Of a DNA stretch of 64,000 nt, positions 32,584 to 40,669 are shown piece after piece (position 1 is the first letter of the stretch; each line of letters begins with the position of its first letter). The notes beneath the pieces are model-generated. The model saw nothing but the letters and a program-made list of their open reading frames with translations, was not told where the DNA came from and searched no databases. The stretch lies in NCBI GenBank assembly GCA_949292945.1, contig CASFAX010000001.1, forward strand, positions 1,341-65,340. The letters run 5' to 3'. This DNA is from an uncultured Bacillota bacterium. Lineage in GTDB: Bacteria; Bacillota; Clostridia; Peptostreptococcales; Anaerovoracaceae. Both the position numbers and the translations under genes were made by a program.

Positions 32584-33964
32584 TTTTTTCTAACTCCTTT
32601 TTCATTATTCGTAAGGCCGCGTCAGGATACTCCGTGCTCAGGAGACCCATGGCCGCCAGTATGTACTTTCTGTCAACCAGAAATCCCGCTTCCTTAGGTT
32701 TTAAGGAAAATGCGTCTTCCGGCTTTGACAAAGTGTGCTTCAGAATTTCTGCGGTACGCGTCGTGTGTATGAGAGCGCCTCCCGTTGCAACTACGGTTTT
32801 AACACCTGTCAGGTCCTTTCCCGTCTGCATGTAGCTTATGCCCGTCGGCGTGTAGAAGGGCTCCAGCTTTCCGGCGTGCCTCGTCACGGCAGCCTCCACC
32901 GCCATAGATGCAAGGGCGTAATCCAGAGCGATGAAGTCCGGTTCGTCTTCTCCCGGAACCTTGTCGGTGTGAACGGAGAGATAATCTATCATCTCCTCGC
33001 ACTTCTTTTCGGAAAGTCCGGCAAGGTCTGAAATCCTCATTATATCCGATGCGGCCACGATGCCCTTTATGCTGTAGCGCATTCCGATGTCACCTTCAAC
33101 AGTCCTCTTTGCGTAGTCCTCTCTGAGGCCCTTTAGAACTGCGGCTCCCGTCTGAGGAAGTCCGTATGACATGGAGTATACGTCGGTAGTGGCGCCTCCA
33201 AGGTCGACTCCAACCAGGTCGCCGATTCCCTTTTCCGTTTCGGTTCCCTTTGCCAGAAGCTTCATGGCTTCAAGCATAGCCGCCGGCGTTGGCATGAGTA
33301 TTCCCTTTATCAGCTCCTGGGCCTTGCTCAGTCCCTTGGCCAGAACTATCTTCTTCAGGAATATGTTCCTTATAAGCTCCTGAACCGGCTCCACGTTGGG
33401 GATGTTAAGCTTAGGCATTACGTTTTCACATTTAAAGGTCTCAAAGTCTTCAAGTATTTCCGAAACCTCATCGGTGCAGCTTCTGTTTCCCGCAATTATT
33501 ATCGGAAAGCTTCTGCTCTTAAGCTTCGCAAGCTGATGGGCGTTGTGGACTATGTTTTCCTTATTTCCTCCGTCGGTTCCTCCTGTAAGAAGGAGTATGT
33601 CGGGATTTATTTCGTCTATCTCATCCACGTCTCCGTCAGTCAGCTCGTAGGAATACGTCTTGATGACCTTTGCGCCTGCCCCGAGGGAAGCCTGCTTTGC
33701 CGCCTGAGCCGTAAGCTCGGGAACGAGGCCAATGGCCACCATCCTGAGACCGCCTGCGGCGCTGGAGCACGCATACTTTTCGCTGAACTCCAGAGGCCCG
33801 GTTTTCTCTTCCAGTATCTTAAGCGCGTTTTTAAGACCGTCGTTTATGTCGGTTTCTATGGTGGTGAAACTCTGGGCCGTACCTAAGATTTCTTCCTTTT
33901 CGATGTCAACTGCCGTAATTTTCGTGTATGTGCTGCCGAAATCTATAAGTAAAACAGCTTTCAT
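32570..33964 (-). CDS. glmL: Glutamate mutase reactivation/assembly protein GlmL
   Basis: This is a 464-residue ASKHA-fold (Hsp70/actin-like) ATPase of the MutL family. The N-terminal phosphate loop is [15 protein letters not shown], with further nucleotide-binding blocks [28 protein letters not shown] and [11 protein letters not shown]. By analogy to diol-dehydratase reactivases it probably exchanges damaged cobalamin on glutamate mutase. It lies between glmS and glmE, the conserved order S-L-E. Confidence 0.94.
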   Translation of the reverse strand: MKAVLLIDFGSTYTKITAVDIEKEEILGTAQSFTTIETDINDGLKNALKILEEKTGPLEFSEKYACSSAAGGLRMVAIGLVPELTAQAAKQASLGAGAKVIKTYSYELTDGDVDEIDEINPDILLLTGGTDGGNKENIVHNAHQLAKLKSRSFPIIIAGNRSCTDEVSEILEDFETFKCENVMPKLNIPNVEPVQELIRNIFLKKIVLAKGLSKAQELIKGILMPTPAAMLEAMKLLAKGTETEKGIGDLVGVDLGGATTDVYSMSYGLPQTGAAVLKGLREDYAKRTVEGDIGMRYSIKGIVAASDIMRISDLAGLSEKKCEEMIDYLSVHTDKVPGEDEPDFIALDYALASMAVEAAVTRHAGKLEPFYTPTGISYMQTGKDLTGVKTVVATGGALIHTTRTAEILKHTLSKPEDAFSLKPKEAGFLVDRKYILAAMGLLSTEYPDAALRIMKKELEKNGVS

Positions 33965-33985
33965 TTTCTGTCGCCTCCGGTCTCC

Positions 33986-34438
33986 TTACTCTTCAGAACC
34001 TTTGTGATGGTGAACTCTGCCTTTTGCAAGGTCTTTCTTAAGGGCTGCTATGGTAACGGAAGGATCCGTTCCCGGGCCGAAGGCTCTGTCAAAGCCGAGA
34101 GCCTTGTACCTTTCCTGAATCTCCTTTTCCGGAACCTTTCCTACTACCAGATTTCCTCCTGCGTAAAGGAGTATATCCTTAAGGCCTGCCTCTTCGCACT
34201 TTTCTCTCATGCCGGTGCAGTCCAGCTCGCCCTGGCCGTAGAGGGAGGAAACGAGGATAGCGTCTGCTCCGTCCTCCACTGCGGCTCTTATCATCTCCTC
34301 CTGAGGTACCATTACCCCCAGGTTCGTTACTTCAAAGCCTGCATCCTGAAGAGCTCTGTTCAAAATGGTATTTCCAACGGCGTGAACGTCTGCGCCGATT
34401 ACTCCCAGAATTACTCTTTTCTTTTTTTCTTTTTCCAT
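33986..34438 (-). CDS. glmS: Glutamate (methylaspartate) mutase sigma subunit, B12-binding
   Basis: This is a 150-residue cobalamin-binding subunit with the base-off/His-on motif DVHAVG at residues 17-22, the expected [10 protein letters not shown] segment and the GGNLVVGK glycine loop near residue 95. The C terminus is slightly longer than in C. tetanomorphum (137 residues) and ends [12 protein letters not shown]. It is 21 bases upstream of glmL and 43 bases downstream of the mesaconase genes. I found no cobalamin riboswitch in front of the operon. Confidence 0.95.
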   Translation of the reverse strand: MEKEKKKRVILGVIGADVHAVGNTILNRALQDAGFEVTNLGVMVPQEEMIRAAVEDGADAILVSSLYGQGELDCTGMREKCEEAGLKDILLYAGGNLVVGKVPEKEIQERYKALGFDRAFGPGTDPSVTIAALKKDLAKGRVHHHKGSEE

Positions 34439-34481
34439 TGGTGTCAGTTTTTCCTTTCGTATCGCTTATCTATTATTAAAG

Positions 34482-35042
34482 TTATTTCTTGACCGATTCC
34501 AAATATGCCTTTCTTCCCGTTTCGTAAAGGTTTCCGCCGTAGCAGTCCATTATGACGAAAAGGGGCATGTCTTCCACTTCAAGCCTGCGCACAGCTTCAG
34601 CTCCAAGGTCTTCATAAGCTATTATCTCGGCCTTCTTTATGGAGTTTGCAAGAACGGCTCCTGCTCCTCCTATGGCTCCGAAATATACGGCAGTGCACTC
34701 CTTCATGGCTTCTCTCACCTCGTCTGAGCGCTTGCCCTTGCCTATCATTCCTTTGAGGCCTTCCCTTATAAGTGTCGGTGCATATGCGTCCATTCTGTAG
34801 CTGGTGGTAGGTCCCGCCGAGCCTATGGCTCTTCCCGGCTTTGCAGGAGCAGGGCCCACGTAGTATATAACCTGGTCTTTAGGGTCGAAAGGAAGCTCCT
34901 CCCCCTTTTCCAGAAGCTCACAAAGTCTTTTGTGTGCGGCGTCTCTTGCCGTATATATGACTCCGGACAGAAGCACGCTGTCTCCGGCTTTCAAATCCTT
35001 TACCTTTTCTGCAGTAAGAGGCGTAGTTATTCTCTTTTCCAT
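34482..35042 (-). CDS. Mesaconase / class I fumarate hydratase beta subunit
   Basis: This is a 186-residue C-terminal-type subunit of a class I Fe-S hydro-lyase (TtdB/FumA C-terminal domain). Motifs are AGDSVLLSGVIYTARDAAHKR (shown in part: LLSGVIYTARDAAHKR), YYVGPAPAKPGRAIGSAGPT, FGAIGGAGAVLA and MDCYGGNLY. With the alpha subunit it should hydrate mesaconate to (S)-citramalate, as expected between methylaspartate ammonia-lyase and citramalate lyase; fumarate or tartrate activity is the alternative. The ATG at 35042 follows AGGAGG by 5 bases. Confidence 0.9.
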   Translation of the reverse strand: MEKRITTPLTAEKVKDLKAGDSVLLSGVIYTARDAAHKRLCELLEKGEELPFDPKDQVIYYVGPAPAKPGRAIGSAGPTTSYRMDAYAPTLIREGLKGMIGKGKRSDEVREAMKECTAVYFGAIGGAGAVLANSIKKAEIIAYEDLGAEAVRRLEVEDMPLFVIMDCYGGNLYETGRKAYLESVKK

Positions 35043-35055
35043 GTTATCCTCCTTC

Positions 35056-35895
35056 CTACAGTACCGCCGAGCGGTGTCTTGCAACGTGGCAGTTTATGTT
35101 AACGGCTACCGGAAGTCCCGCAATGTGAGTAGGCATCTTCTCGATGTTTACCGCAAGAGCCGTAGTGGCTCCGCCCACTCCCTGAGGACCTATTCCAAGA
35201 GCGTTTATCTTTTCCAGCATTTCCGCCTCAAGGTCGGCGTAGAGCTTGTCTTCATTTCTCACGTCGGTGCTTCTCATAAGAGCCTTCTTAGCCAAAAGGG
35301 CCGCTTTGTCAAAGGTTCCGCCGATACCCACTCCCACTACTATAGGCGGGCACGGATTAGGCCCCGCGTTTTCCACGGTTTCCAGTATGAACTTCTTCAC
35401 ACCTTCTATTCCGTCGGACGGCTTCAGCATCTTAATGGCGCTCATATTCTCGCTTCCGAATCCCTTAGGCGCCACCGTAATCTTAAGCTCGTCGCCCGGA
35501 ACTATTTCAGTGTAGAGCATTGCCGGGGTGTTATCCTTCGTGTTCACCCTGTCGAGAGGGTCTCTTACGACGGACTTTCTCAGATATCCGTCCGTGTATC
35601 CCTGCCTTACACCTTCATCCACGGCTTTCCTTAAATCGCCGCTTATGTGTACGTCCTGACCTATCTCCAAAAAAACACAAGCGACTCCCGTATCCTGACA
35701 GATTGGAAGGTACTCGTTTTCGGCAATTGAAAAATTTTCCTCGATGATTCCGAGGATATTCTTCGCCAGATCCCACGTCTCCGTCAGTCGGCAAGTCGCT
35801 ATTTTTTCTTTAATATCGTCAGGCAGATACGAATTAGCTTCCATGCAAAGTCTTCTGATAACAGAAGTTATATCCTCTGCACTTATCTCTTTCAT
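35056..35895 (-). CDS. Mesaconase / class I fumarate hydratase alpha subunit
   Basis: This is a 279-residue N-terminal-type subunit of a two-component class I hydro-lyase. The [4Fe-4S] cysteines are expected in [28 protein letters not shown] and the C-terminal [17 protein letters not shown], all present. The ATG at 35895 (AGGAGG 10 bases upstream) is preferred over a 48-residue N-terminal extension lacking a ribosome binding site. It is first in the operon, 13 bases before the beta gene. Substrate assignment as mesaconate rests on the operon. Confidence 0.9.
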   Translation of the reverse strand: MKEISAEDITSVIRRLCMEANSYLPDDIKEKIATCRLTETWDLAKNILGIIEENFSIAENEYLPICQDTGVACVFLEIGQDVHISGDLRKAVDEGVRQGYTDGYLRKSVVRDPLDRVNTKDNTPAMLYTEIVPGDELKITVAPKGFGSENMSAIKMLKPSDGIEGVKKFILETVENAGPNPCPPIVVGVGIGGTFDKAALLAKKALMRSTDVRNEDKLYADLEAEMLEKINALGIGPQGVGGATTALAVNIEKMPTHIAGLPVAVNINCHVARHRSAVL

Positions 35896-36290
35896 CGCTA
35901 TTTTGCCTCCTAAAAAATTTCGCCCGCAGGCTTTATCCGGTCGTCTCAAAATCGCTCTCCCGGCGACCGGCCATTTCCTATTATACATAACCGCCCATAT
36001 ATTAAAACCCCTATCCGCTAAAAAGAACATAAAAAGCACAAACCCGCGATAAGTGTTTTTTATTTTGATCTACAGTCCCCGAAAAGTCCCGAAAATCAGA
36101 CTTTTCCCCATAGCTCCTTATCCTTGATATTGTTTTCACATAGTCCGGAATTGTTTTTTACCAGCATTTTCCGGGGAGTTCAAGAGGTTTTTTCAGAGAC
36201 TTAATATGGTCTTTCCCAAGGCCTCAGGCCGAATTCGCGCAGAAGTAATGAAGCTTTTGAAGCTTTTGCACAGGGTTCTTAAAGCTTTTT
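35896..36290 (-). promoter_or_regulatory. Intergenic region upstream of the methylaspartate operon
   Basis: On the minus strand TATAAT (35985-35980) in an AT-rich context is the best -10 candidate, without a good -35 box. The more distant part (36070-36200) has inverted repeats such as GAAAAGTC/GACTTTTC near 36078-36105 and looks non-coding. No riboswitch is recognised. Confidence 0.35.
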
Positions 36291-36292
36291 AA

Positions 36293-36321
36293 TTGACACG
36301 GCTGCCCTGGGCGGATATAAT
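36293..36321 (+). promoter_or_regulatory. Consensus promoter of mntP
   Basis: TTGACA (36293-36298), a 17-base spacer and TATAAT (36316-36321) form a perfect sigma-A promoter directly in front of the riboswitch. Confidence 0.9.
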
Positions 36322-36324
36322 TTA

Positions 36325-36470
36325 TGCTGTTCCCGTGAGGGAGTAGCAAGCGCCGCAGATGGCGGCGTAGCAAGTCAACATACTGGTTCTGCGCTTTTGC
36401 GCGGCCTGGCTTGTTTTAAATTGCGAGACTCATGTGCGGCAAGGTCTGCACGTGAAGTCTCTATTTTTTT
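36325..36470 (+). ncRNA. Manganese riboswitch (yybP-ykoY) with terminator
   Basis: The leader contains GAGGGAGTAGC, a stem from GCCGC/GCGGC, then AAGTCAACATACTGG and GCCTGGCTTG. These are recognisable parts of the yybP-ykoY Mn2+ riboswitch, which pairs a GGGAGUAGC element with a GUCAAUACU-like element. It is followed by a long stem GAGACT (36425-36430) ... AGTCTC (36456-36461) and TATTTTTTT, an intrinsic terminator serving as expression platform. Mn2+ binding should prevent termination and switch on the exporter mntP. Confidence 0.85.
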
Positions 36471-36563
36471 AGAAAATCATCGCCCGGTATTAAGGGAAGC
36501 GGCTGCGCTTTGCCTCTTTGGCGGACAAATCCTGCATTCCCCCCGGGCGGAACGGAGAATTTT

Positions 36564-37154
36564 ATGAGCTACGATTTTACATTTATTTTTACCAGCATCT
36601 CCTTAGGAGTTGGCCTTGCCATGGACGCATTTTCCGTGTCCCTTGCCAACGGCCTGAACGAGCCTCACATGAAGGGAGGGCGCATGAGCCTCATCGCCGG
36701 CGTTTTTGCGGTGTTTCAGTTTCTCATGCCGATGATAGGCTGGTTCTGCGTCAAGACTGCCGCCGACTATTTCGCCTTCCTCCAGAACCTGATCCCGTGG
36801 ATTTCCCTCATACTTCTCGCACTTATCGGTGGAAATATGATTCGGGAGGGTATAAAATGTAAACGTGAGCCTGAGGAAGCAAAAGTCGAAGCGGTAAGCT
36901 TTTCCCTCCTCATACTTCAGGGCATCGCCACTTCTATAGACGCCCTGTCCGTAGGCTTCACAATCTCCGGCTACGAAGTTCTGACAGCCCTTGCATCTGC
37001 TGCGATTATAGGCGTGGTTACCTTCTTTGTTTGTTTTGCCGGACTTCTCATCGGCCGCAGATTCGGAACCGGCCTTTCCTACATGGCCCACATCTTCGGC
37101 GGATGTATACTTATAATCATAGGTATAGAAATTTTTATCAAGGGAATTTTATAG
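36564..37154 (+). CDS. mntP: Manganese exporter MntP
   Basis: This is a 196-residue, six-helix membrane protein of the MntP (formerly YebN) family, which exports Mn2+. Characteristic repeats are LGVGLAMDAFSVSLANGL at the start and LQGIATSIDALSVGFTIS in the second half, with conserved Asp residues in the first and fourth helices, and AHIFGGCILIIIGIEIFI at the end. The ATG at 36564 has GGAG upstream; an 18-residue upstream extension lacks support. Control by the Mn2+ riboswitch fits the function. Confidence 0.95.
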   Translation: MSYDFTFIFTSISLGVGLAMDAFSVSLANGLNEPHMKGGRMSLIAGVFAVFQFLMPMIGWFCVKTAADYFAFLQNLIPWISLILLALIGGNMIREGIKCKREPEEAKVEAVSFSLLILQGIATSIDALSVGFTISGYEVLTALASAAIIGVVTFFVCFAGLLIGRRFGTGLSYMAHIFGGCILIIIGIEIFIKGIL

Positions 37155-37166
37155 GAGAAATGAATT

Positions 37167-37805
37167 ATGAAAGTAATGATTGTAAACGGCAGCAGCCACG
37201 AAAACGGCACCACCATGGTCGCCATCAACGAGATGATTAAAGTCTTTGATGAAGAAGGCGTTGAAACCGAAGTAATCCAACTTGGAAGCAAACCTATACC
37301 CGACTGCCTTCAGTGCAACTACTGCGTCAAAAACGGCAAATGCGTGTTCGATGACGAGGTAAACGAATTCGTAGAAAAAGCCTTTGACGCTGACGGCTTT
37401 GTCTTCGCTTCACCTGTATACTACGCCCACCCGAGCGGAAGACTCTACTCATTCCTGGACAGAGTATTCTTCTCCAGCAGCTGCGCCGACGGCTCGACCG
37501 CGTTCAGATTCAAACCGGGCGCAGCAATCGCCGTTGCCCGCCGTGGAGGCACCTCCGCAACCTTTGACGGCATAAACAAATACTTCGGAATTTCCCAGAT
37601 GCCAGTTGCCGGCTCCACCTACTGGAACATGGTTCACGGCTTCAGAGCAGACGACGCGCCAAAGGACGAAGAAGGCATGCAGACCATGAGAAACCTGGCC
37701 AAAAACATGATATGGATGATGCGCTGCTTCGAGGCCGGAAAGCAGGCGGGAGTGCCTTATCCCGATTCCGAAACCGGCGCTATGACAAACTTCATCCCAA
37801 GATAG
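37167..37805 (+). CDS. Flavodoxin-like NAD(P)H-dependent FMN reductase family protein
   Basis: This is a 212-residue flavodoxin-fold protein. The FMN phosphate loop is NGSSHENGTT at residues 7-16, and SPVYYAHPSGRLYSFLDRV is the second flavin-contact segment. CLQCNYCVKNGKC (residues 48-60) resembles the cysteine cluster of iron-sulfur flavoproteins, so an Fe-S centre is possible. It starts 13 bases after mntP with AGGAGAAA upstream, so it may be co-regulated by the Mn riboswitch. The electron partner is unknown. Confidence 0.85.
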   Translation: MKVMIVNGSSHENGTTMVAINEMIKVFDEEGVETEVIQLGSKPIPDCLQCNYCVKNGKCVFDDEVNEFVEKAFDADGFVFASPVYYAHPSGRLYSFLDRVFFSSSCADGSTAFRFKPGAAIAVARRGGTSATFDGINKYFGISQMPVAGSTYWNMVHGFRADDAPKDEEGMQTMRNLAKNMIWMMRCFEAGKQAGVPYPDSETGAMTNFIPR

Positions 37806-37907
37806 GCCGGCAGCCCGGTTCGGCTTGCGCTACGTCATGGGCGTTCGGCGCGGCCTGAGCGCGCGGTGCGTCCCGAGCTTGCGTTGTGTCCTGAAAGGAA
37901 AATCCAT

Positions 37908-38441
37908 ATGAGTACGACTTACGACAAAGAGCGTTTTGAAACAATTCTATCAGTGGATGACATGCTCGATAAATACTACGATTACTCTCTGACTTTCCGT
38001 AAATGTTCAGAGTGCCCCGGCTTCGGCGGCACGTGGTCATGTCCCGTGTTTGACTTCGACCCTTTGGCCTACTGGAAGCAGTTTCGGGAATTTCGCTTCA
38101 TCGTAGACAGAGTTTCAAATGAAGGTGCGGCAACGGTCGAGGAAGCACAGGGGCGCCTCTTTGCGGAAAAGAAGGTTTACGATGCAGAAATGTTATCTCT
38201 CGAAGGGTTTTTTCCCGGCAGCAAATCCCTTGCCGCTCAGGAGTGCAATCTATGCAAAAAATGCGCACGTCTTTCCGGGCTTCCGTGCGTCCACCCAGAC
38301 TCCATGCGCTACGCCCTCGAATCCCTCGGCATGCTTGCCGTCAGGATGGTGCCCGACTGCTTTGGCTTCGATGTTCTCTGGTCAGACGGTACTTCCATCC
38401 CCGATTACTACATCCTGGCAGGAGGACTGCTGACAAAATAA
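37908..38441 (+). CDS. DUF2284 predicted metal-binding protein
   Basis: This is a 177-residue cysteine-rich protein of family DUF2284. Cysteines lie in KCSECPGFGGTWSCPVFDFDP and in ECNLCKKCARLSGLPCVHPD, a pattern suggesting an Fe-S cluster or other metal site. It often lies near redox genes, and here it follows the flavodoxin-like gene after a GC-rich 102-base gap. AAAGGAAAA precedes the ATG at 37908. The biochemical role is unknown. Confidence 0.85.
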   Translation: MSTTYDKERFETILSVDDMLDKYYDYSLTFRKCSECPGFGGTWSCPVFDFDPLAYWKQFREFRFIVDRVSNEGAATVEEAQGRLFAEKKVYDAEMLSLEGFFPGSKSLAAQECNLCKKCARLSGLPCVHPDSMRYALESLGMLAVRMVPDCFGFDVLWSDGTSIPDYYILAGGLLTK

Positions 38442-38456
38442 GCATAAAACGTGTTA

Positions 38457-38521
38457 AAATTGCACAATTTCCTCGGCAAGTCCCTGACTCTACAATGGGT
38501 CGAGTGACTATTGTGCAATTT
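38457..38521. repeat. Perfect 12-bp inverted repeat before XRE gene
   Basis: AAATTGCACAAT (38457-38468) is repeated inverted as ATTGTGCAATTT (38510-38521), with 41 bases between that themselves contain GACTC/GAGTG-type complementarity. It lies immediately upstream of the XRE regulator and could be two operator half-sites, a looped operator pair or a terminator for DUF2284 without a T run. Confidence 0.7.
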
Positions 38522-38560
38522 GATTATACAATGAGTTTGACCAGGAGAAAGGCGGTGTTT

Positions 38561-39133
38561 ATGGACAATCAGAAATTTGGACAGTTTATCATGACCCTGC
38601 GGAAAGAGAACGGGTGGACGCAGCTCGAGCTGGCTGAGAAGCTCCATGTTACCGATAAAGCTGTATCGAAGTGGGAGCGAGGTATCGGATTTCCTGATAT
38701 AAAAATGATAGAGCCTCTTGCGGAAACACTGGGTGTCAGTATTCTTGAGATTATGCGTTCAGAAAAAATGAATAAACAGCCTGTTCCAATGGAAAACGCC
38801 CAGGAAGCAATCAATAATGTTATTGATGTTGTTGCCTACCAGAGAAGCATTGAGAGGAAAAACATTTTAATAACAATTACTGTATTCGCTGCCTTAGTTA
38901 TGCTGATTTTTCTGATTGATACCATGCAATGGGAAGGGCTCATGATGATATGTCTGCCTATTATTATGCGCTCAACAGGGATTTATCTAATCGGGCTTAG
39001 TATACATCGTGCCCGGCAAAAATTAGCATACTCTATTACATTGTTATTGGGTTTGTTAGCGTTGTTATTTCCAATCACTCTATTCCTTCTATTGTGTTTT
39101 GCTTTTGCAATAGGGGGTCCTGTTCCCATATAA
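38561..39133 (+). CDS. XRE-family transcriptional regulator with membrane domain
   Basis: This is a 190-residue protein. The N-terminal HTH_3 (about 5-62: FIMTLRKENGWTQLELAEKL, then HVTDKAVSKWERGIGFPDI) is typical of clostridial Cro/CI-type regulators. It is followed by a short linker and three hydrophobic helices (about 105-125, 130-150, 160-188). Such membrane-linked XRE regulators often sense envelope or antimicrobial stress, but targets are unknown here. The ATG at 38561 is preceded by AGGAGAAAGGCGG. A perfect inverted repeat upstream may be its operator. The end of the gene abuts a truncated hicA. Confidence 0.85.
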   Translation: MDNQKFGQFIMTLRKENGWTQLELAEKLHVTDKAVSKWERGIGFPDIKMIEPLAETLGVSILEIMRSEKMNKQPVPMENAQEAINNVIDVVAYQRSIERKNILITITVFAALVMLIFLIDTMQWEGLMMICLPIIMRSTGIYLIGLSIHRARQKLAYSITLLLGLLALLFPITLFLLLCFAFAIGGPVPI

Positions 39134-39143
39134 TCGGTTATGA

Positions 39144-39314
39144 AAGGTTGGTTATTCCCGCTCCAACAAAGGTAAGACAAGTGGTTCAAGAATGATATTT
39201 GCAAGTGAAAATCATGGAGCCATCTTGCTTCATAAACCCCATCCTCGAAAAGAGTTGAAGGCATATCAGATAAAACAGCTAATAGAAATTTTAGAACAGG
39301 AGGGACTTATATGA
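39144..39314 (+). pseudogene. hicA: 5'-truncated hicA toxin gene
   Basis: In the frame following a TGA at 39141 the sequence reads GYSRSNKGKTSGSRMIF and continues through ILLHKPHPRKELKAYQI to a TGA overlapping the hicB start. This is the C-terminal two-thirds of a HicA mRNA-interferase of the type with KGKTSGSR and HPRKEL blocks. The N-terminal part with the usual catalytic-face residues and a start codon is missing; the preceding DNA is the XRE gene end. The toxin is therefore probably inactive. Confidence 0.7.
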
Positions 39315-39781
39315 ATAACACAATACAGTACAAAGGATATGTGGGAAGCGTGGAATTTTCAGAAGATGACGGCCTGTTCTATGGTAAAGTTCTGGGCATA
39401 CGATCATTGATTTCTTACGAAGGCGAGTCTGCCAAAGAACTTATAGATGATTTCCACGGTGCAGTAGATGATTATCTGGCCATGTGTGAAGCCGAGGGGA
39501 AAAGTCCGGAGGTCGCATATAAAGGCAGCTTTAATGTCAGGATTTCTCCTGAACTGCACAAAAAGCTTGTCATTTACGCTACAGCTCATAACATGTCTCT
39601 GAACAGTTATGTCGAAGACACTTTGAAGAAGTCTTCCGCAGCTTTGGCGGTGATGCGTTCAAAACCCGGTGGCGCTTTTTCTCAAAACCATCCTTACAGG
39701 AGCACTTGCCCCATGAATTTTCCGGGGCGGTGCTCCTGTTTAAATTATGCAACATTTAATATGATATCATACTTCGTTTAA
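39311..39781 (+). CDS. hicB: HicB-family antitoxin with aberrant C-terminal extension
   Basis: This is a 156-residue frame. Residues 1-107 are a normal HicB antitoxin: the partial RNase H-like domain YVGSVEFSEDDGLFYGKVLG followed by a ribbon-helix-helix RISPELHKKLVIYATAHNMS. HicB proteins normally end about here (YVEDTLKK). The frame instead continues with about 50 residues that look unrelated and that read straight through an intrinsic terminator hairpin (39696-39739). A lost stop codon or small deletion is likely. The ATG overlaps the hicA remnant stop (ATGA) with AGGAGGGAC upstream. Confidence 0.8.
   Translation: MNNTIQYKGYVGSVEFSEDDGLFYGKVLGIRSLISYEGESAKELIDDFHGAVDDYLAMCEAEGKSPEVAYKGSFNVRISPELHKKLVIYATAHNMSLNSYVEDTLKKSSAALAVMRSKPGGAFSQNHPYRSTCPMNFPGRCSCLNYATFNMISYFV
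39696..39739 (+). terminator. Intrinsic terminator inside the hicB extension
   Basis: ACAGGAGCAC and GTGCTCCTGT form a 10-bp stem, with an inner GCCCC/GGGGC stem, followed by TTTAAATT. Its position within the hicB frame indicates that the original hicB stop lay upstream. Confidence 0.75.
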
Positions 39782-39882
39782 TTACAAAAAAACATTCTGT
39801 TTTCTATTCAGAGTTCAAAGATAAATATGCCAGTTTTCAATATAATTTAAGAAAAAACCGGAAGTAAAATAGGAGGTGTAAA

Positions 39883-40626
39883 ATGAAAATTGCTTATCTT
39901 GATATTCTGTATGACGGTAATGATGCTTTTGAGGAAATCGCAACAAGTTTAAATCAACATGCTCCAGAATCAGTTCATGTTGATTATCACTATGTTACCG
40001 GAACAAATAACCTGGAATACATAGTTTTTGAAGAGCTTGTGCTGAATCGCATCATTTTAAAAATTAATCAATTGCGGGCATCCGGATATGACGCTGTAAT
40101 TTTAGGGTGCTTTCACGACCCGGCCATCGATGCTGCACGGGAGTTGTATGACGATATTATCATTGCAGGCCCCGGTGAGTCATCAGTCCATCTTGCATCC
40201 ACTCTCGGGAAGAGTTATTCGATAGTATCCGTACGACGTAAGACAACAGAAAAAATGCTCGAGAACATTCATCGCACCGGTCTGCTCTCCAAGCTGAAAT
40301 CAGTCAGACCTCTTGAAATGCGAGTATCTTCATTACAGCTGGACAAAGATTTGCTTCACAAGCGTATTAAAGAAGAAATATCAAAGGCACTGGATATAGA
40401 CGGCGCAGAAGTTATAATTCTTGGATGCACAATGGAAACCGGACAGTACAGAAGTCTTCAGGAAGAATTCTGCGTTCCCGTCATAGATCCCGCTATTGCC
40501 GCTATGATGAACGCTATCATGCAATACAACTGCAAAAAATATTGTGGCTGGAGTTATTCAAAAAAATGCACTTTTGAAAGGCCTCCGGAAAAGGAAATTC
40601 TTGATTATCTCAATATACAATTATAG
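39883..40626 (+). CDS. Asp/Glu/hydantoin racemase-family protein
   Basis: This is a 247-residue protein of the cofactor-independent aspartate/glutamate/hydantoin racemase superfamily. The two catalytic cysteines are expected in VILGCFHDP (about residue 72) and IILGCTMETG (about residue 184), one in each lobe, and both are present. TAGGAGGTG precedes the ATG, and a TATAAT near 39838 may be the -10 box. The gene faces the NCS1/PucR/M20 cluster across a shared terminator, which fits a hydantoin or amino acid racemase role. Maleate isomerase-like or other activities are possible. Confidence 0.82.
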   Translation: MKIAYLDILYDGNDAFEEIATSLNQHAPESVHVDYHYVTGTNNLEYIVFEELVLNRIILKINQLRASGYDAVILGCFHDPAIDAARELYDDIIIAGPGESSVHLASTLGKSYSIVSVRRKTTEKMLENIHRTGLLSKLKSVRPLEMRVSSLQLDKDLLHKRIKEEISKALDIDGAEVIILGCTMETGQYRSLQEEFCVPVIDPAIAAMMNAIMQYNCKKYCGWSYSKKCTFERPPEKEILDYLNIQL

Positions 40627-40632
40627 CTTGCA

Positions 40633-40665
40633 AGAAAAACACCGGTAACCTGCCGGTGTTTTTCT
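40633..40665. terminator. Bidirectional terminator between convergent genes
   Basis: AGAAAAACACCGG and CCGGTGTTTTTCT form a 13-bp stem with a 7-base loop, flanked by A and T runs. It serves both the racemase-like gene and the convergent transporter gene. Confidence 0.9.
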
Positions 40666-40669
40666 ATCT

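Noticed and set aside
35896..36290. Cobalamin riboswitch in front of the glutamate mutase operon
   Set aside because: A B12 element would be logical, but I could not find the conserved B12 box or its surrounding stems on the minus strand.
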